From Cytophagales bacterium (lineage in GTDB: Bacteria; Bacteroidota; Bacteroidia; Cytophagales; Cyclobacteriaceae), in contig JADBYK010000028.1 in NCBI GenBank assembly GCA_020403045.1, positions 1-64,000 of the forward strand: a stretch of DNA of 64,000 bases, written 5' to 3'. Under the pieces are notes generated by a model. The model saw nothing but the letters and a program-made list of their open reading frames with translations. It made no database searches and was not told the DNA's origin. Shown here piece after piece: positions 50,200-60,202 of this stretch. A program made the position numbers and the translations under genes. Numbering within the stretch: position 1 is the stretch's first letter; each line of letters starts with the position of its first letter.

Positions 50200-51138
50200 T
50201 CAAATAGTGACGTGTTGTAAAATAGATAGTGCGTCCTTTTTGTCTTGATGCAACTGATTCTTTAATCCCTCTAAATCACCGAACTTCGTGTCCGTCCGAA
50301 TCAGTTGGTGAAAAGCGACCGTTAATGTCTCTCCATAAATCTCTTTATTGAAATCAAAGATGTTTACTTCAATAACCTTTTTAGTGCCATTAATGGTTGG
50401 ACGGTTACCGATATAGAGCATTCCTTTCAACATCTGATGTTCGTGTTGCACAGTTACTGCGTAAATACCATCTGCTGGTATCAACTTTAATCGAGAGTCT
50501 AAATCGATGTTAGCTGTCGGATAGCCCAGTACTCGCCCCAACTTATCTCCACGAACGACTTGGCCGCTGATCGAGTAGGGGCGTCCTAAAAGGTGTGTGG
50601 CACTTGCTAGATCCGCCTCTTCCAAAGCCTTCCTGATTTTAGAAGAGCTTACCGCAACATGGTCAATATCTTGTCGCTCTATTTCTTCTACTTCAAAACC
50701 AAAGGCCGGGCCACTGATCTTCAATTGCTCAAAACTGCCTTCTCGATTGTTACCAAAGCGGTGATCATACCCTATGACTAACTTTTTAGTGCCGATCGTA
50801 TTCACCAATACAGACGTGATGAACTGCTGAGACGTTATTTGAGAAAACTCTTTGGTGAAGGGAATTCGCAACAGATGTTGGATGCCCTGCTCTTTGAGTA
50901 GCGCAGCCTTCTCTTCAAAAGTGTTAAGAAGCTTCAACGAATCATCAGCTGGTTTTAGGATCAATCTCGGGTGTGGCCAAAACGTAATTACCACGGTCTC
51001 TCCTTTACTTTTTTCGGCAACTTCTTTGAGCCTGCTAATAATTTTTTGGTGGCCGAGATGAACACCATCAAAGGTTCCACTGGTCACCACACCATTGGCG
51101 AGTTTGGAAAAGTCTTCGAGGCTGTAGTAGATTTTCAT
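50200..51138 (-). CDS. ribF: Bifunctional riboflavin kinase / FAD synthetase
   Basis: SGTFDGVHLGHQKII; VIGYDHRFGNNREG; LGRPYSISGQVVRGDKLGRVLGYPTANI. Confidence 0.97.
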   Translation of the reverse strand: MKIYYSLEDFSKLANGVVTSGTFDGVHLGHQKIISRLKEVAEKSKGETVVITFWPHPRLILKPADDSLKLLNTFEEKAALLKEQGIQHLLRIPFTKEFSQITSQQFITSVLVNTIGTKKLVIGYDHRFGNNREGSFEQLKISGPAFGFEVEEIERQDIDHVAVSSSKIRKALEEADLASATHLLGRPYSISGQVVRGDKLGRVLGYPTANIDLDSRLKLIPADGIYAVTVQHEHQMLKGMLYIGNRPTINGTKKVIEVNIFDFNKEIYGETLTVAFHQLIRTDTKFGDLEGLKNQLHQDKKDALSILQHVTI

Positions 51139-51140
51139 TA

Positions 51141-51794
51141 CTAAACAGGATCAATTTGTTCTAGCGTTTTTGCATCACTGAGTAGAAAGTCTCCTATTCG
51201 GGTTCTACAGAGCGAACCAAGATACGCACCCGTTCCAATCGCCTTGCCAAAATCTCGGGCTAAGCTACGAATGTATGTCCCTTTGGAACAAACAATTCGA
51301 AAGGTAACTATTGGTTTTTGGATAGATGTTATCTCAAATTCAGAAACAGTTACTGTTCGTGCTTTGAGTTCTAAATCGCTTCCCTGACGGGCGAGTTTGT
51401 AGGCACGTTTGCCATCTACTTTTATTGCGGAGTGTAAGGGTGGTATTTGTTGAATTTCTCCGATGAATTTTTTAGCGACACCAATCAATTGCTCATTGGT
51501 AATCATCGAGACATCCTCGGGAGGGGAAACTTCCGTCTCTAAGTCGTGTGAGGGCGTGGTTTGCCCAATTACGAAATGACCCGTGTATTCTTTTTCCTTC
51601 GCCTGATAGTCATCAATTCGTTTGGTCATTTTACCGGTGCAAATGATCAATAACCCTGTGGCTAAAGGATCGAGGGTTCCAGCATGGCCAATTTTTTTTG
51701 TTTTTAGTTTATAACGAAGTTTATTCACCACATCGAATGATGTCCAGTTCAAGGGTTTATTGATCAGTAAGAGTCTTCCTTCTGTGACTTCCAT
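51141..51794 (-). CDS. truB: tRNA pseudouridine55 synthase
   Basis: LLINKPLNWTSFDVVNKLR; KIGHAGTLDPLATGLLIICTGK. Confidence 0.97.
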   Translation of the reverse strand: MEVTEGRLLLINKPLNWTSFDVVNKLRYKLKTKKIGHAGTLDPLATGLLIICTGKMTKRIDDYQAKEKEYTGHFVIGQTTPSHDLETEVSPPEDVSMITNEQLIGVAKKFIGEIQQIPPLHSAIKVDGKRAYKLARQGSDLELKARTVTVSEFEITSIQKPIVTFRIVCSKGTYIRSLARDFGKAIGTGAYLGSLCRTRIGDFLLSDAKTLEQIDPV

Positions 51795-52588
51795 TAGACT
51801 ATGGATAAGGGGATGCCCATTACGTACAGCATCAAGATGATTAGCCCAAGTACAATCCGATAGTAGCCAAACATTTTGAATCCATGCTTTGTCAAGAAGT
51901 TGATAAATGACTTGATGGCTATCATACCAACAATAAACGCAACCAGGTTTCCAACCAAAAGCAATAACATTTCCTGTTGCCCAAAAACATTACCTTCCTT
52001 GTAAAATTTCAGAAGTTTGTAGGCGGTGGCTGCAAACATGGTAGGTACGGCCAGGAAAAAAGAGAATTCTGCGGCCATTTTCTTTGTGAGCTGCTGAGTG
52101 AGTCCACCAAGAATAGTAGCTGCCGAGCGAGATACCCCCGGAATCATCGCAATCGTCTGGAACATTCCTATTTTGAAAGCGGTGGGGTAAGACACTGACG
52201 ATAAACCCTGCTCTTCATTTTTTTGGAATAGCTTATCAACAAACAAAAAGACGATCCCACCCAGAATGAGCATAACCGCCACGACTTCCACTCGTTCCAA
52301 TAGTTGATCGATAAAATCGTTTAGCAACAGCCCGATGACCAGCGCTGGCAAAAACGCGATTAGCAACTTGAAATAAAAGTCCATCGTTTGGAAAAATCTT
52401 TTCCAGTAAAGAACGACTACAGATAGAATGGCTCCAAGTTGAATAGCCACTGTAAATGTCTTTACAAATGGGCTTGAACTCATACCCATCAGCGAAGAGG
52501 CGATAATCATATGCCCTGTCGAAGACACAGGCAAATATTCTGTGAGTCCCTCCACAATCGCAAGGATGACGGCCTCAATAATTGACAT
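51794..52588 (-). CDS. uppP: Undecaprenyl-diphosphatase
   Basis: [35 protein letters not shown]. Confidence 0.96.
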   Translation of the reverse strand: MSIIEAVILAIVEGLTEYLPVSSTGHMIIASSLMGMSSSPFVKTFTVAIQLGAILSVVVLYWKRFFQTMDFYFKLLIAFLPALVIGLLLNDFIDQLLERVEVVAVMLILGGIVFLFVDKLFQKNEEQGLSSVSYPTAFKIGMFQTIAMIPGVSRSAATILGGLTQQLTKKMAAEFSFFLAVPTMFAATAYKLLKFYKEGNVFGQQEMLLLLVGNLVAFIVGMIAIKSFINFLTKHGFKMFGYYRIVLGLIILMLYVMGIPLSIV

Positions 52589-52593
52589 GAAGC

Positions 52594-52800
52594 TTACTTT
52601 TTCTCTTTGGGCGTATGTACAATTGCTGCGATCTCGACAATGAAACCAGCAATCACAATTAAGGGTCCGAGAGTAAGTCCGAGAAAGCCAAAGCCATAGG
52701 GTTCCTTATCCATTGACATAATTGTGAAACCAATAACCAATGTGATAATTCCAATCACCATTAATTGGTAGTTCTTCTTTCCAAAAGCAAGTTTGTTCAT
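52594..52800 (-). CDS. DUF3098 family small membrane protein
   Basis: [48 protein letters not shown]; position between ftsX and uppP. Confidence 0.8.
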   Translation of the reverse strand: MNKLAFGKKNYQLMVIGIITLVIGFTIMSMDKEPYGFGFLGLTLGPLIVIAGFIVEIAAIVHTPKEKK

Positions 52801-52804
52801 CGCG

Positions 52805-53704
52805 TTAAAATAATTCGTCTAGTGATAATCGTAAATATTTACCAACCGCTCGGTAAGTACTGATAGTTGCCACCACAATACCTGTAATCAAAAGTAACCC
52901 TGCGAGCAGATAGAGCCGGTGCGTATTCTGAATGAGAGCTAAATCCTCAATTTTTGTAGTAGCAAAAGAAACTAGGGCATATAACAAGGCACAAGAAAGT
53001 AAGCCTGCCAGTGCACCGTGCCACATGGCTTGAAAAAGAAAAGGGCGTTGAATAAACCATCTCTTGGCACCCACCAATTGCATGCTGCGGATAATGAATC
53101 GCTGCGAAAAAAGTGCTAGTCGCACCGTATTGTTAATGAGAAGGACGACAGTTACCAACAAAATGGCAACCAATCCCATTAGAACAAGCCCGATCTTTGC
53201 TACATTTTGGTTGATTGAATCAATGACGTTTTCTACATAATAGACTTGAAACACGCCAGAGATTTTTTCTATTTCGGCTTTGATTTTTATCAAACTGGAT
53301 TTGTCATGGTAAGCTGGATCTATCTTGACGAGGTATGCATTCCGAAGTGGATTCTCACCCAGAAACCGCTTGAAGTCTTCGCCTGTCTCTTTTATGAACT
53401 GTTTGGCCGCTGTTTCTTTAGATACGAATTGGATAGCTCCTACGTTGCCACCCTCTTTAACGAAGTTCTTGGCTTTTAGCTGCCTTTCAATTTTATCGGT
53501 TTGCTCCTTTGAAAGTTGGTTTTTTAGATACACCTGAACCTTCACATTATCGCGCACGACATTTTCTAGCTCTGTAGAGTAGATCACCAAGGTCCCAAAC
53601 ACACCAATAGCAAAAAGGGCTAGCGTGATACTAAATACGACACTTAGGTAGGGGTAGGTGCCCAGCCTCTTCTTTCTATACTTGTGCTTTGAGATTTCAC
53701 TCAT
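52805..53704 (-). CDS. ftsX: Cell division protein FtsX-like permease; start at MSEISKHKYRKKRLG
   Basis: FtsX-type topology; VKVQVYLKNQLSKEQ; RSMQLVGAKRWFIQRPFLFQAMWHGALAG. Confidence 0.93.
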   Translation of the reverse strand: MSEISKHKYRKKRLGTYPYLSVVFSITLALFAIGVFGTLVIYSTELENVVRDNVKVQVYLKNQLSKEQTDKIERQLKAKNFVKEGGNVGAIQFVSKETAAKQFIKETGEDFKRFLGENPLRNAYLVKIDPAYHDKSSLIKIKAEIEKISGVFQVYYVENVIDSINQNVAKIGLVLMGLVAILLVTVVLLINNTVRLALFSQRFIIRSMQLVGAKRWFIQRPFLFQAMWHGALAGLLSCALLYALVSFATTKIEDLALIQNTHRLYLLAGLLLITGIVVATISTYRAVGKYLRLSLDELF

Positions 53705-53731
53705 AAAGCCACAAATATAGCGTATAAAAAG

Positions 53732-53756
53732 AAACACCCTCGATCGGAGGGTGTTT
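53732..53756 (-). terminator. Intrinsic terminator after the ECF sigma/anti-sigma pair
   Basis: AAACACCCTC GATCG GAGGGTGTTT. Confidence 0.8.
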
Positions 53757-53779
53757 CAAAACTCAACTACTAAAACTCA

Positions 53780-54637
53780 CTACCTACCTCTAAATTCTTT
53801 TAACTTGGAAATCAACTCGGGATCCATTATTGGCTGCAAAGGCGCTGCTTTGGTTTGGTTCTCATCCAACAAATAGTAATGGTCTTTATAAAACATAAAG
53901 ACCCTGTGCATTTCACCGTTTATCTCCAAAATCTCATACAAAGACGTGTCAAAGGCTCCATATAAAAGTAACTTGCCCTCTGAAAATTGATAGTGAAAAG
54001 AGTACTTTTTGTCATCCGTTAACACGTTCACTTTAATATGCGAAGTGCTCACAGGTTTTTTGGGCGTTTGTTGACTGATTAAAGGGCGCGAGTCACCCTC
54101 TAACATATCTTTGGTAGGATCAACCAAATCCATTTTTGGTTTTGTAGCGGAGGCTGTCGTTTTGACCGGATTCTCGGTCGTCTTTGGATCTGGCTTGTTT
54201 TCCACTTTGGGTTGCCGCTCATTCTTCTTCTCTTCTTTCGCTGTAGTTGCCAAAGGCTCCTCTAGAGGTTCGAAGTCATTCGGGTTTACTTTTTTGATAG
54301 AGTCTTCCAATGAAGTGGACATCTTTGGCCCGTTATCACCTGTATTGCTAAAATAGTAGCTCAACGCAGCTAGAAGAAGACCCGCACCAATGATTCCTGC
54401 CGCCATTTTCATCACTGAAAATTGAGCAATTCCCGTGCTTCCCCCTATGGGAACGTTTTGAAGCATTGTTTTCAATTCTGCTGCACGTGCTTTTTTTACG
54501 CTTTCCAAAATTACCTTTTGCAACTGGAGGTCAGTCTTTAAGGATGGATCAGCCTCTACTTGTTTCTCAAAATCTATTTTAGCCTCTCCGCTGAGGCGGT
54601 TGGTCAGGTAGTCATCTATTAACTCGAAATTGCTCAT
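53780..54637 (-). CDS. Putative anti-sigma factor-like membrane protein
   Basis: DDYLTNRLSGEAKIDFEKQVEADPSL N-terminus, single TM segment, directly follows an ECF sigma gene. Confidence 0.7.
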   Translation of the reverse strand: MSNFELIDDYLTNRLSGEAKIDFEKQVEADPSLKTDLQLQKVILESVKKARAAELKTMLQNVPIGGSTGIAQFSVMKMAAGIIGAGLLLAALSYYFSNTGDNGPKMSTSLEDSIKKVNPNDFEPLEEPLATTAKEEKKNERQPKVENKPDPKTTENPVKTTASATKPKMDLVDPTKDMLEGDSRPLISQQTPKKPVSTSHIKVNVLTDDKKYSFHYQFSEGKLLLYGAFDTSLYEILEINGEMHRVFMFYKDHYYLLDENQTKAAPLQPIMDPELISKLKEFRGR

Positions 54638-54643
54638 GATCTG

Positions 54644-55216
54644 TTAGTCTAAAAAATCCTGCTCAGAATACTGAGCTTTTACTAGTTCGTCTAATTTTTG
54701 TTTACACTTATATTTTTTGGTTTTAGCGGTATCTGTGTTTGCGAAACCTAATTTTTCCGCTATTTCCTGCATCGACATTTCATCAAAATAATAATACATC
54801 AAAACCTTTCTACACGTTTCGCCCAACTGATCAAGGCACTTCGCTACTATTTTCTCCCTTTCCGGACTATCCATGTCCATAGTGGTAGGGGTATCTTTTT
54901 GCTCATTGGAAAGGCGTTTTTTTCTATCCAACTCTTTTCTCCATAGATTTTGACAGATGCTATAGATAAAAGTGCTCATTTTGGATGTCAGGATCAGATT
55001 ACCCGATCTGGCCTTTTGCCAAAACACCACCAACGCGTCTTGGTAAACGTCTCTGGCTTCTTCTTCCGTTCCACTATTGGTGACGACCAATTTGGTCATC
55101 ATCCTGTAGTACTTTTTATAGATCAATTCAAGAGCTTTTTCGTCCCCTTTTTTGATCCGTTCGAAGATTTCCTTCTCGTCTAACTCAGAACTAGGTTTAA
55201 ATACGCGTAGTGCCAC
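54644..55216 (-). CDS. ECF-family RNA polymerase sigma-70 factor
   Basis: KGDEKALELIYKKYYRMM; EEARDVYQDALVVFWQKA; MSMQEIAEKLGFANTDTAKTKKYKCKQKL. Confidence 0.95.
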   Translation of the reverse strand: MALRVFKPSSELDEKEIFERIKKGDEKALELIYKKYYRMMTKLVVTNSGTEEEARDVYQDALVVFWQKARSGNLILTSKMSTFIYSICQNLWRKELDRKKRLSNEQKDTPTTMDMDSPEREKIVAKCLDQLGETCRKVLMYYYFDEMSMQEIAEKLGFANTDTAKTKKYKCKQKLDELVKAQYSEQDFLD

Positions 55217-55287
55217 TATTGGTAACCGTTAAGTAATATTGCGGGGAGTAATTTAAGTTAAAGTTCCTTCTTTTTAGGTTGAGTTGC

Positions 55288-55725
55288 TCAAGGAGTTGCT
55301 TTTTCCCAAGTTTGGGTACGATAAAACGGGCCCAAATAACCCCGAACTTTCAGTTGATTGCCTTCTATCCAAAGTTTGCAATTGTAAACTTTTCCAACTT
55401 CCGGATCTAGAATATCTCCTCCCTCAAACTCATCTCCATCTGGTGTAAGTTCTTTGATTATGTCCATTCCAAGAATTTTTTTGTTGAACCGAGGATCGTT
55501 TTTTGGGCATTTTGTACAAATCGGATCGGTGACACCCTTCCGAGGGAATATTTTTACAATTTTTCCGTAAATCTTAGCACCTCGCACATAGATTTCAACG
55601 ATTGATTTGGCCTCACCTGTTTTATCGTCAATGGATTTCCAGGTTCCTAAAATAGACGTTTGGGCTGATGCGCATTGCATTAGCACGAAGTAAAAAAGGG
55701 ATGTGGTAAATGTTCTAACTGACAT
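55288..55725 (-). CDS. DUF2147 domain secreted protein
   Basis: ILGTWKSIDDKTGEAKSIVEIY...YGKIVKIFPRKG...GGDILDPEVGKVYNCKLW. Confidence 0.88.
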   Translation of the reverse strand: MSVRTFTTSLFYFVLMQCASAQTSILGTWKSIDDKTGEAKSIVEIYVRGAKIYGKIVKIFPRKGVTDPICTKCPKNDPRFNKKILGMDIIKELTPDGDEFEGGDILDPEVGKVYNCKLWIEGNQLKVRGYLGPFYRTQTWEKATP

Positions 55726-55778
55726 AAAATTTATTGATCTGGCCTAAAGTTAACATCAGAATCAACTTTTACAAAAGC

Positions 55779-55806
55779 AAAAAGCCCTGCCGAGGCAGGG
55801 CTTTTT
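55779..55806 (-). terminator. Intrinsic terminator after hppA
   Basis: AAAAAGCCCTGCCGAGGCAGGGCTTTTT. Confidence 0.92.
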
Positions 55807-55823
55807 GGAATTTGAAATAAAAC

Positions 55824-58121
55824 TTAATGGGCTGCTGGTTGTGTTTCAGCAACCGGAGTTACTGATTCAATCGTAGGCTTCACTTCGCTCTTAGCAGTTG
55901 CTTTGTCGGAAGGCACTAACAACGGAGCAATTACCAACGCAACGATCGACATCAATTTAATCAAGATGTTCAACGAAGGGCCAGAGGTATCTTTGAATGG
56001 ATCACCAACCGTATCGCCAGTTACTGCAGCCTTGTGAGGCTCAGATTTCTTGTAATACATCTGTCCATTGATCTCTACGCCTTCTTCAAAGCTTTTCTTG
56101 GCATTATCCCAAGCACCACCAGCGTTTGACTGGAAGATCGCCATCAACACACCGGAAACCGTAACACCTGCCAACATCCCGCCAAGGGCTTCTACGCCAA
56201 AACCAGGGAGGAAAGCAATAACTACAGGCACGATCACGGCCATCAAACCAGGAAGAACCATTTCTTTTAATGCGGCTTTGGTAGAGATCTCTACGCACTT
56301 GCCATACTCAGCAGAACCGTCTGCATCATGAAATATCTTTTGGTCATCGGCAGACCAATCCTTCATTTCTTTGTCGCCATTTCTCTTCATAGCAGCCAGA
56401 GCAGCCTTAAGAGGAGGGATGTCATTGAATTGTCTTCTTACTTCTTCGATCATCGCCATGGCCGCACGACCTACTGCGCCCATTGCCATCGCAGAGAATA
56501 CAAATGGAAGCATACCTCCAATAAATAAACCAGCCATCACATTCGCTTTTGATACGTCAATAGAATTGATCTTAGCAGTAGTCATGAACGCACCAAACAA
56601 AGCCAATGCTGTAAGCGCAGCCGATGCAATTGCAAAACCTTTACCGATAGCAGCTGTAGTGTTACCTACCGCATCTAATTTATCAGTGCGTTGACGAACT
56701 TCTTTGGGAAGCTCAGACATTTCAGCTATTCCACCTGCATTGTCAGAGATAGGGCCATACGCATCTACTGCTAATTGAATACCCAAGTTAGAAAGCATAC
56801 CCACCGCGGCAATAGCGATACCGTACAATCCACCGAAGTAGAAAGCACCGATGATAGAAAAAGCAATTACCAACGTAGGAAGCATGGTTGACATCATGCC
56901 TACACCCAAGCCAGCAATAATATTTGTTGCTGCACCGGTAGAAGATTGTCTTACAATAGAAAGTACGGGCTTCTTGCCCATAGCTGTATAATATTCAGTA
57001 ATCAAACCAACCAACACACCGCCAACAAGCCCGATGATGGTTGCCCAGAATACGCCTAAAGAGGTCATCTCACGAACGATAGGATTGCCAGCTGCATCAC
57101 GATACAACAAATCATTGTATTCCCATTTTGCGGGCAGCATCCAAGTGATGATGAAGTACGAAGCAATGATCATGACGATGGATGAAGAAAACTCGCCCAT
57201 ATTCAAAGCTCTTTGTGGATCGCCACCTTCTTTTACTTTCACGAAGAATGTTCCAACAAACGACATAATGATACCAACTCCTGCCAGCACCAACGGCAAC
57301 AATACAGCAGAAAGGCCATTGAAGTTATCACTAAAACCCGGTACCATAAACGCAGCACCCAACACCATCGTACCCACAATAGAGCCTACGTAAGATTCAA
57401 ATAAATCGGCACCCATACCCGCCACATCACCTACGTTGTCACCCACGTTATCGGCAATCGTTGCCGGGTTCAATGGATGATCTTCAGGTATACCCGCTTC
57501 TACTTTACCTACTAAGTCAGCGCCTACGTCCGCTGCTTTTGTATAAATACCACCACCCACGCGTGCAAACAATGCGATAGACGATGCACCAAATGAAAAC
57601 CCGGTAATGATTGTAATTACCCTCGTTACGTTTTCTTGACCATCTAGGCCAAACATATTTCCATATACGATTAAAAGAACGCTCAAACCCAATACACCAA
57701 TACCAACCACACCCATGCCCATTACTGAACCACCCACAAAGGCCACCTCAAGAGCTTTGCCTAGACTTGTTCTTGCCGCATTGGTGGTGCGCACGTTTGC
57801 TTTAGTAGCTACACGCATACCAATAAAACCTGCTAATGCTGAACTAAATGCTCCTAGCACAAAGGAGACTCCCACTAACCATGAAGAGGTTGTGCCGTTT
57901 GCCGTTACGGCCAGAAGAACCGCCACACAAGCCACAAAAATTACAAGTACCTTATACTCGGCCTTTAAGAACGCCATAGCGCCCTCTGCAATGTGGCCGG
58001 CAATTTTCTTCATTTTGTCCGTGCCGGCATCTTGATTAGCCACCCAGGCACTTTTCCAAACAACATACAATAAGCCCAGAACACCGAAGAAGGGCAGCGC
58101 ATACAACAATTGATTTAGCAT
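55824..58121 (-). CDS. hppA: Membrane-bound ion-translocating pyrophosphatase
   Basis: [56 protein letters not shown]. Confidence 0.98.
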   Translation of the reverse strand: MLNQLLYALPFFGVLGLLYVVWKSAWVANQDAGTDKMKKIAGHIAEGAMAFLKAEYKVLVIFVACVAVLLAVTANGTTSSWLVGVSFVLGAFSSALAGFIGMRVATKANVRTTNAARTSLGKALEVAFVGGSVMGMGVVGIGVLGLSVLLIVYGNMFGLDGQENVTRVITIITGFSFGASSIALFARVGGGIYTKAADVGADLVGKVEAGIPEDHPLNPATIADNVGDNVGDVAGMGADLFESYVGSIVGTMVLGAAFMVPGFSDNFNGLSAVLLPLVLAGVGIIMSFVGTFFVKVKEGGDPQRALNMGEFSSSIVMIIASYFIITWMLPAKWEYNDLLYRDAAGNPIVREMTSLGVFWATIIGLVGGVLVGLITEYYTAMGKKPVLSIVRQSSTGAATNIIAGLGVGMMSTMLPTLVIAFSIIGAFYFGGLYGIAIAAVGMLSNLGIQLAVDAYGPISDNAGGIAEMSELPKEVRQRTDKLDAVGNTTAAIGKGFAIASAALTALALFGAFMTTAKINSIDVSKANVMAGLFIGGMLPFVFSAMAMGAVGRAAMAMIEEVRRQFNDIPPLKAALAAMKRNGDKEMKDWSADDQKIFHDADGSAEYGKCVEISTKAALKEMVLPGLMAVIVPVVIAFLPGFGVEALGGMLAGVTVSGVLMAIFQSNAGGAWDNAKKSFEEGVEINGQMYYKKSEPHKAAVTGDTVGDPFKDTSGPSLNILIKLMSIVALVIAPLLVPSDKATAKSEVKPTIESVTPVAETQPAAH

Positions 58122-58178
58122 ACAGGTTTTAAGGTTTAAGATTCACGCCCCTCGTTGGAAGGGCTAAAAAAAGTTCCG

Positions 58179-58208
58179 CAAATATAGAAGAACTTAGGCA
58201 TTGGTCAA
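58179..58208 (-). promoter_or_regulatory. Putative Bacteroidota-type promoter for hppA
   Basis: Minus strand TTG - 19 nt - TATATTTG (exact TAnnTTTG). Confidence 0.55.
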
Positions 58209-58356
58209 TAGCCATTTTGCGCTTGAAAATGGAGGTTTCCCGTAGCTAAAGGCAGTTTTCTATCCGAAGCTTTCGTGAAGGTGTTGTATTTCAAATGAGG
58301 GGTAAGGCCAACGGGGCTTCTAAAGCAATTCTTGGCTGATGCAAGAATTTCAAATG

Positions 58357-58728
58357 TCAAGTAAACATCGCTTTCAATCCAGCCCACAATTTCTTTTTCG
58401 CCTCATCATTTGCCATCAACTCCGGCAGCGGCAATGAAACAATCACAGAAGTGCCTTGTGACGGCAATACTTCAAATTTGGGCAAGCCTTCAGCCGGACT
58501 AAAGCACAACACGCGCTCAGGTTTTTCTCCCCACGATGACAAATCGAGCAGTGATTGTTGTTTGATAGTCACTGACTCCAAGCTCTGTTTGACAGCGCCT
58601 AATATTTTTGACAGTAGCGCCTTTTCTGCTTCTTTCACTTCTGCCCACGGAACCGGTATCACCACCGTCACTCTCGGTTTGATGAGGTATAGTTCCTCTG
58701 GATAGGTGCTTTCAAAAATTTCTTGCAT
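58357..58728 (-). CDS. Hypothetical protein
   Basis: Intact 123-aa ORF; no recognised family. Confidence 0.65.
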   Translation of the reverse strand: MQEIFESTYPEELYLIKPRVTVVIPVPWAEVKEAEKALLSKILGAVKQSLESVTIKQQSLLDLSSWGEKPERVLCFSPAEGLPKFEVLPSQGTSVIVSLPLPELMANDEAKKKLWAGLKAMFT

Positions 58729-58780
58729 CGTTTTTTAAAAATAGTCGTCAGCCTTCGAGAGCCTCAGGCTGACATTTACT

Positions 58781-59302
58781 TCATTTAGTATCAAACAGCG
58801 ATTTTAACTCGTGCGCCTCGCTTGGCTTCATCCTTCCGCCTAAGATTAATCGAAGTTGTCTTCTGCGCAAAGCTCCTTTGTACAATTCCATTTCTTCTTC
58901 TGTCTCAGGTTCTACTTCCGGAATTTCCACGGGCGTTCCGTTAGCATCCACAGCTACAAAAGTAAAGTAAGCCGAATGGCTTGCGATCTTTTTTCCTGCG
59001 GGAATGTTCTCTGCATCCACATCGATTCGTATTTCTAATGATGAATTAAACGCACGCGTTGCTCTCGCACGAAGGGTGACGACATCTCCCAGTCGAATAG
59101 GTTCCCGAAAGGAGATGTTGTCAACTGATGCGGTTACTACAATACTATTGCAATGCTTTTGCCCCGCAATCGCAGAAACAATATCCATCCAGTGCATCAA
59201 CCTTCCTCCCATTAAATTATTGAGTGTATTGGTATCGTTGGGTAAGACTAACTCGGTCATACTTACGAAGGAATCTTTGGGGTGTTTCTTTTTGCGAGAC
59301 AT
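58781..59302 (-). CDS. Acyl-CoA thioesterase (YciA-like hotdog fold)
   Basis: LVLPNDTNTLNNLMGGRLMHWMDIVSAIAGQKHC; VTASVDNISFREPIRLGDVV. Confidence 0.92.
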   Translation of the reverse strand: MSRKKKHPKDSFVSMTELVLPNDTNTLNNLMGGRLMHWMDIVSAIAGQKHCNSIVVTASVDNISFREPIRLGDVVTLRARATRAFNSSLEIRIDVDAENIPAGKKIASHSAYFTFVAVDANGTPVEIPEVEPETEEEMELYKGALRRRQLRLILGGRMKPSEAHELKSLFDTK

Positions 59303-59340
59303 GAAAATATCTTAGGTTTATGATTTTGGATGCTGTTCTG

Positions 59341-59646
59341 TTATAGTTCTAGGTTTTTGCGCAGGTCATCTGGGTTTCTTCGATTATCCCAAATTCCTAC
59401 AATTACTATTTCGCTGGTGTGCACTTTATAAAAAATAGAGAAGTTACTTACTAAAGAAACACGAACATCGTAAAAATCAGTAGGCTTGCCGAGGTAATGT
59501 TTAGTCTCCAATAAAGATGCTTTTGTTCTAAACAGTTTTGATAGTTTTTTTGAATAAACCGAAGACCCGTTGTGCTTTATCCAATATTCAAGTATTTCTC
59601 TTCTAGCTTTTTTGGCAGTACTCGTCCAGACTATCCGTTTAGCCAT
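59341..59646 (-). CDS. RelE/ParE family type II toxin
   Basis: IVWTSTAKKARREILEYWIKHN...DVRVSLVSNFSIFYKVHTSEIVIVGIWDNRRNPDDL. Confidence 0.85.
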   Translation of the reverse strand: MAKRIVWTSTAKKARREILEYWIKHNGSSVYSKKLSKLFRTKASLLETKHYLGKPTDFYDVRVSLVSNFSIFYKVHTSEIVIVGIWDNRRNPDDLRKNLEL

Positions 59647-59867
59647 AAGTCTTCTTCAGCATTCAGCTCGTCATTAGTAGTAAGATCGCCTTTGAGAATA
59701 TCTTCTTCGCTATTCATCAGCATCTCCTTTTGGGCATCTGTTAACTTGAAAATAGTTTGGTCGATATTTACGTTGCCAAGTAGGTCATTTACCTTTTGCA
59801 ACAGACTCATATCATTGACAGATATTATCTTATCCAGTAGGGTGTATTTTAAGTTCTCAGCCTGCAT
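59631..59867 (-). CDS. Cognate antitoxin-like protein
   Basis: Small acidic ORF overlapping the toxin start by 16 nt; LTDAQKEMLMNSEEDILKGDLTTNDELNAEEDLWLNG resembles ParE/RelE-partner antitoxins. Confidence 0.75.
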   Translation of the reverse strand: MQAENLKYTLLDKIISVNDMSLLQKVNDLLGNVNIDQTIFKLTDAQKEMLMNSEEDILKGDLTTNDELNAEEDLWLNG

Positions 59868-60017
59868 ATTTTTGAACTAGTAAATAATGAAGCAAGTTAC
59901 AAAAAAAGATCGCGAAACCGAGCGGCTACTAACCGTTAGTTTGTCATTTTTCTTTTGTGAAAAGAAAAAAATATTTTGCATTAACCGAACTCTATTTGCT
60001 TCTTGCGCAAGTTAAGT

Positions 60018-60098
60018 ATGGAAAACCGCTATTCATTTACATCGTTACAAGTAATTGCTACTGGCATTACTACGATCACAACCATTATTACGGGGTAG
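60018..60098 (+). CDS. thrL: thr operon leader peptide MENRYSFTSLQVIATGITTITTIITG*
   Basis: 26-aa ORF upstream of thrA; its last 12 codons (TGITTITTIITG) contain 6 Thr and 4 Ile; followed by a long T-rich tract 60131-60144. Confidence 0.85.
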   Translation: MENRYSFTSLQVIATGITTITTIITG

Positions 60099-60202
60099 CG
60101 CCCTCTATATCCAATCCCCCATTGTACTAGTTTTTTATTTTTTTGAGGTGAAAGGTTCATTTCAATAACGACAACCTATATCGATATCTATCTATTTTTC
60201 AA

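Noticed and set aside
57034-57393. Long plus-strand ORFs antisense to hppA (also 56371-56694, 57715-58035)
   Set aside because: Shadow ORFs over a strongly conserved pyrophosphatase; no recognisable domain.
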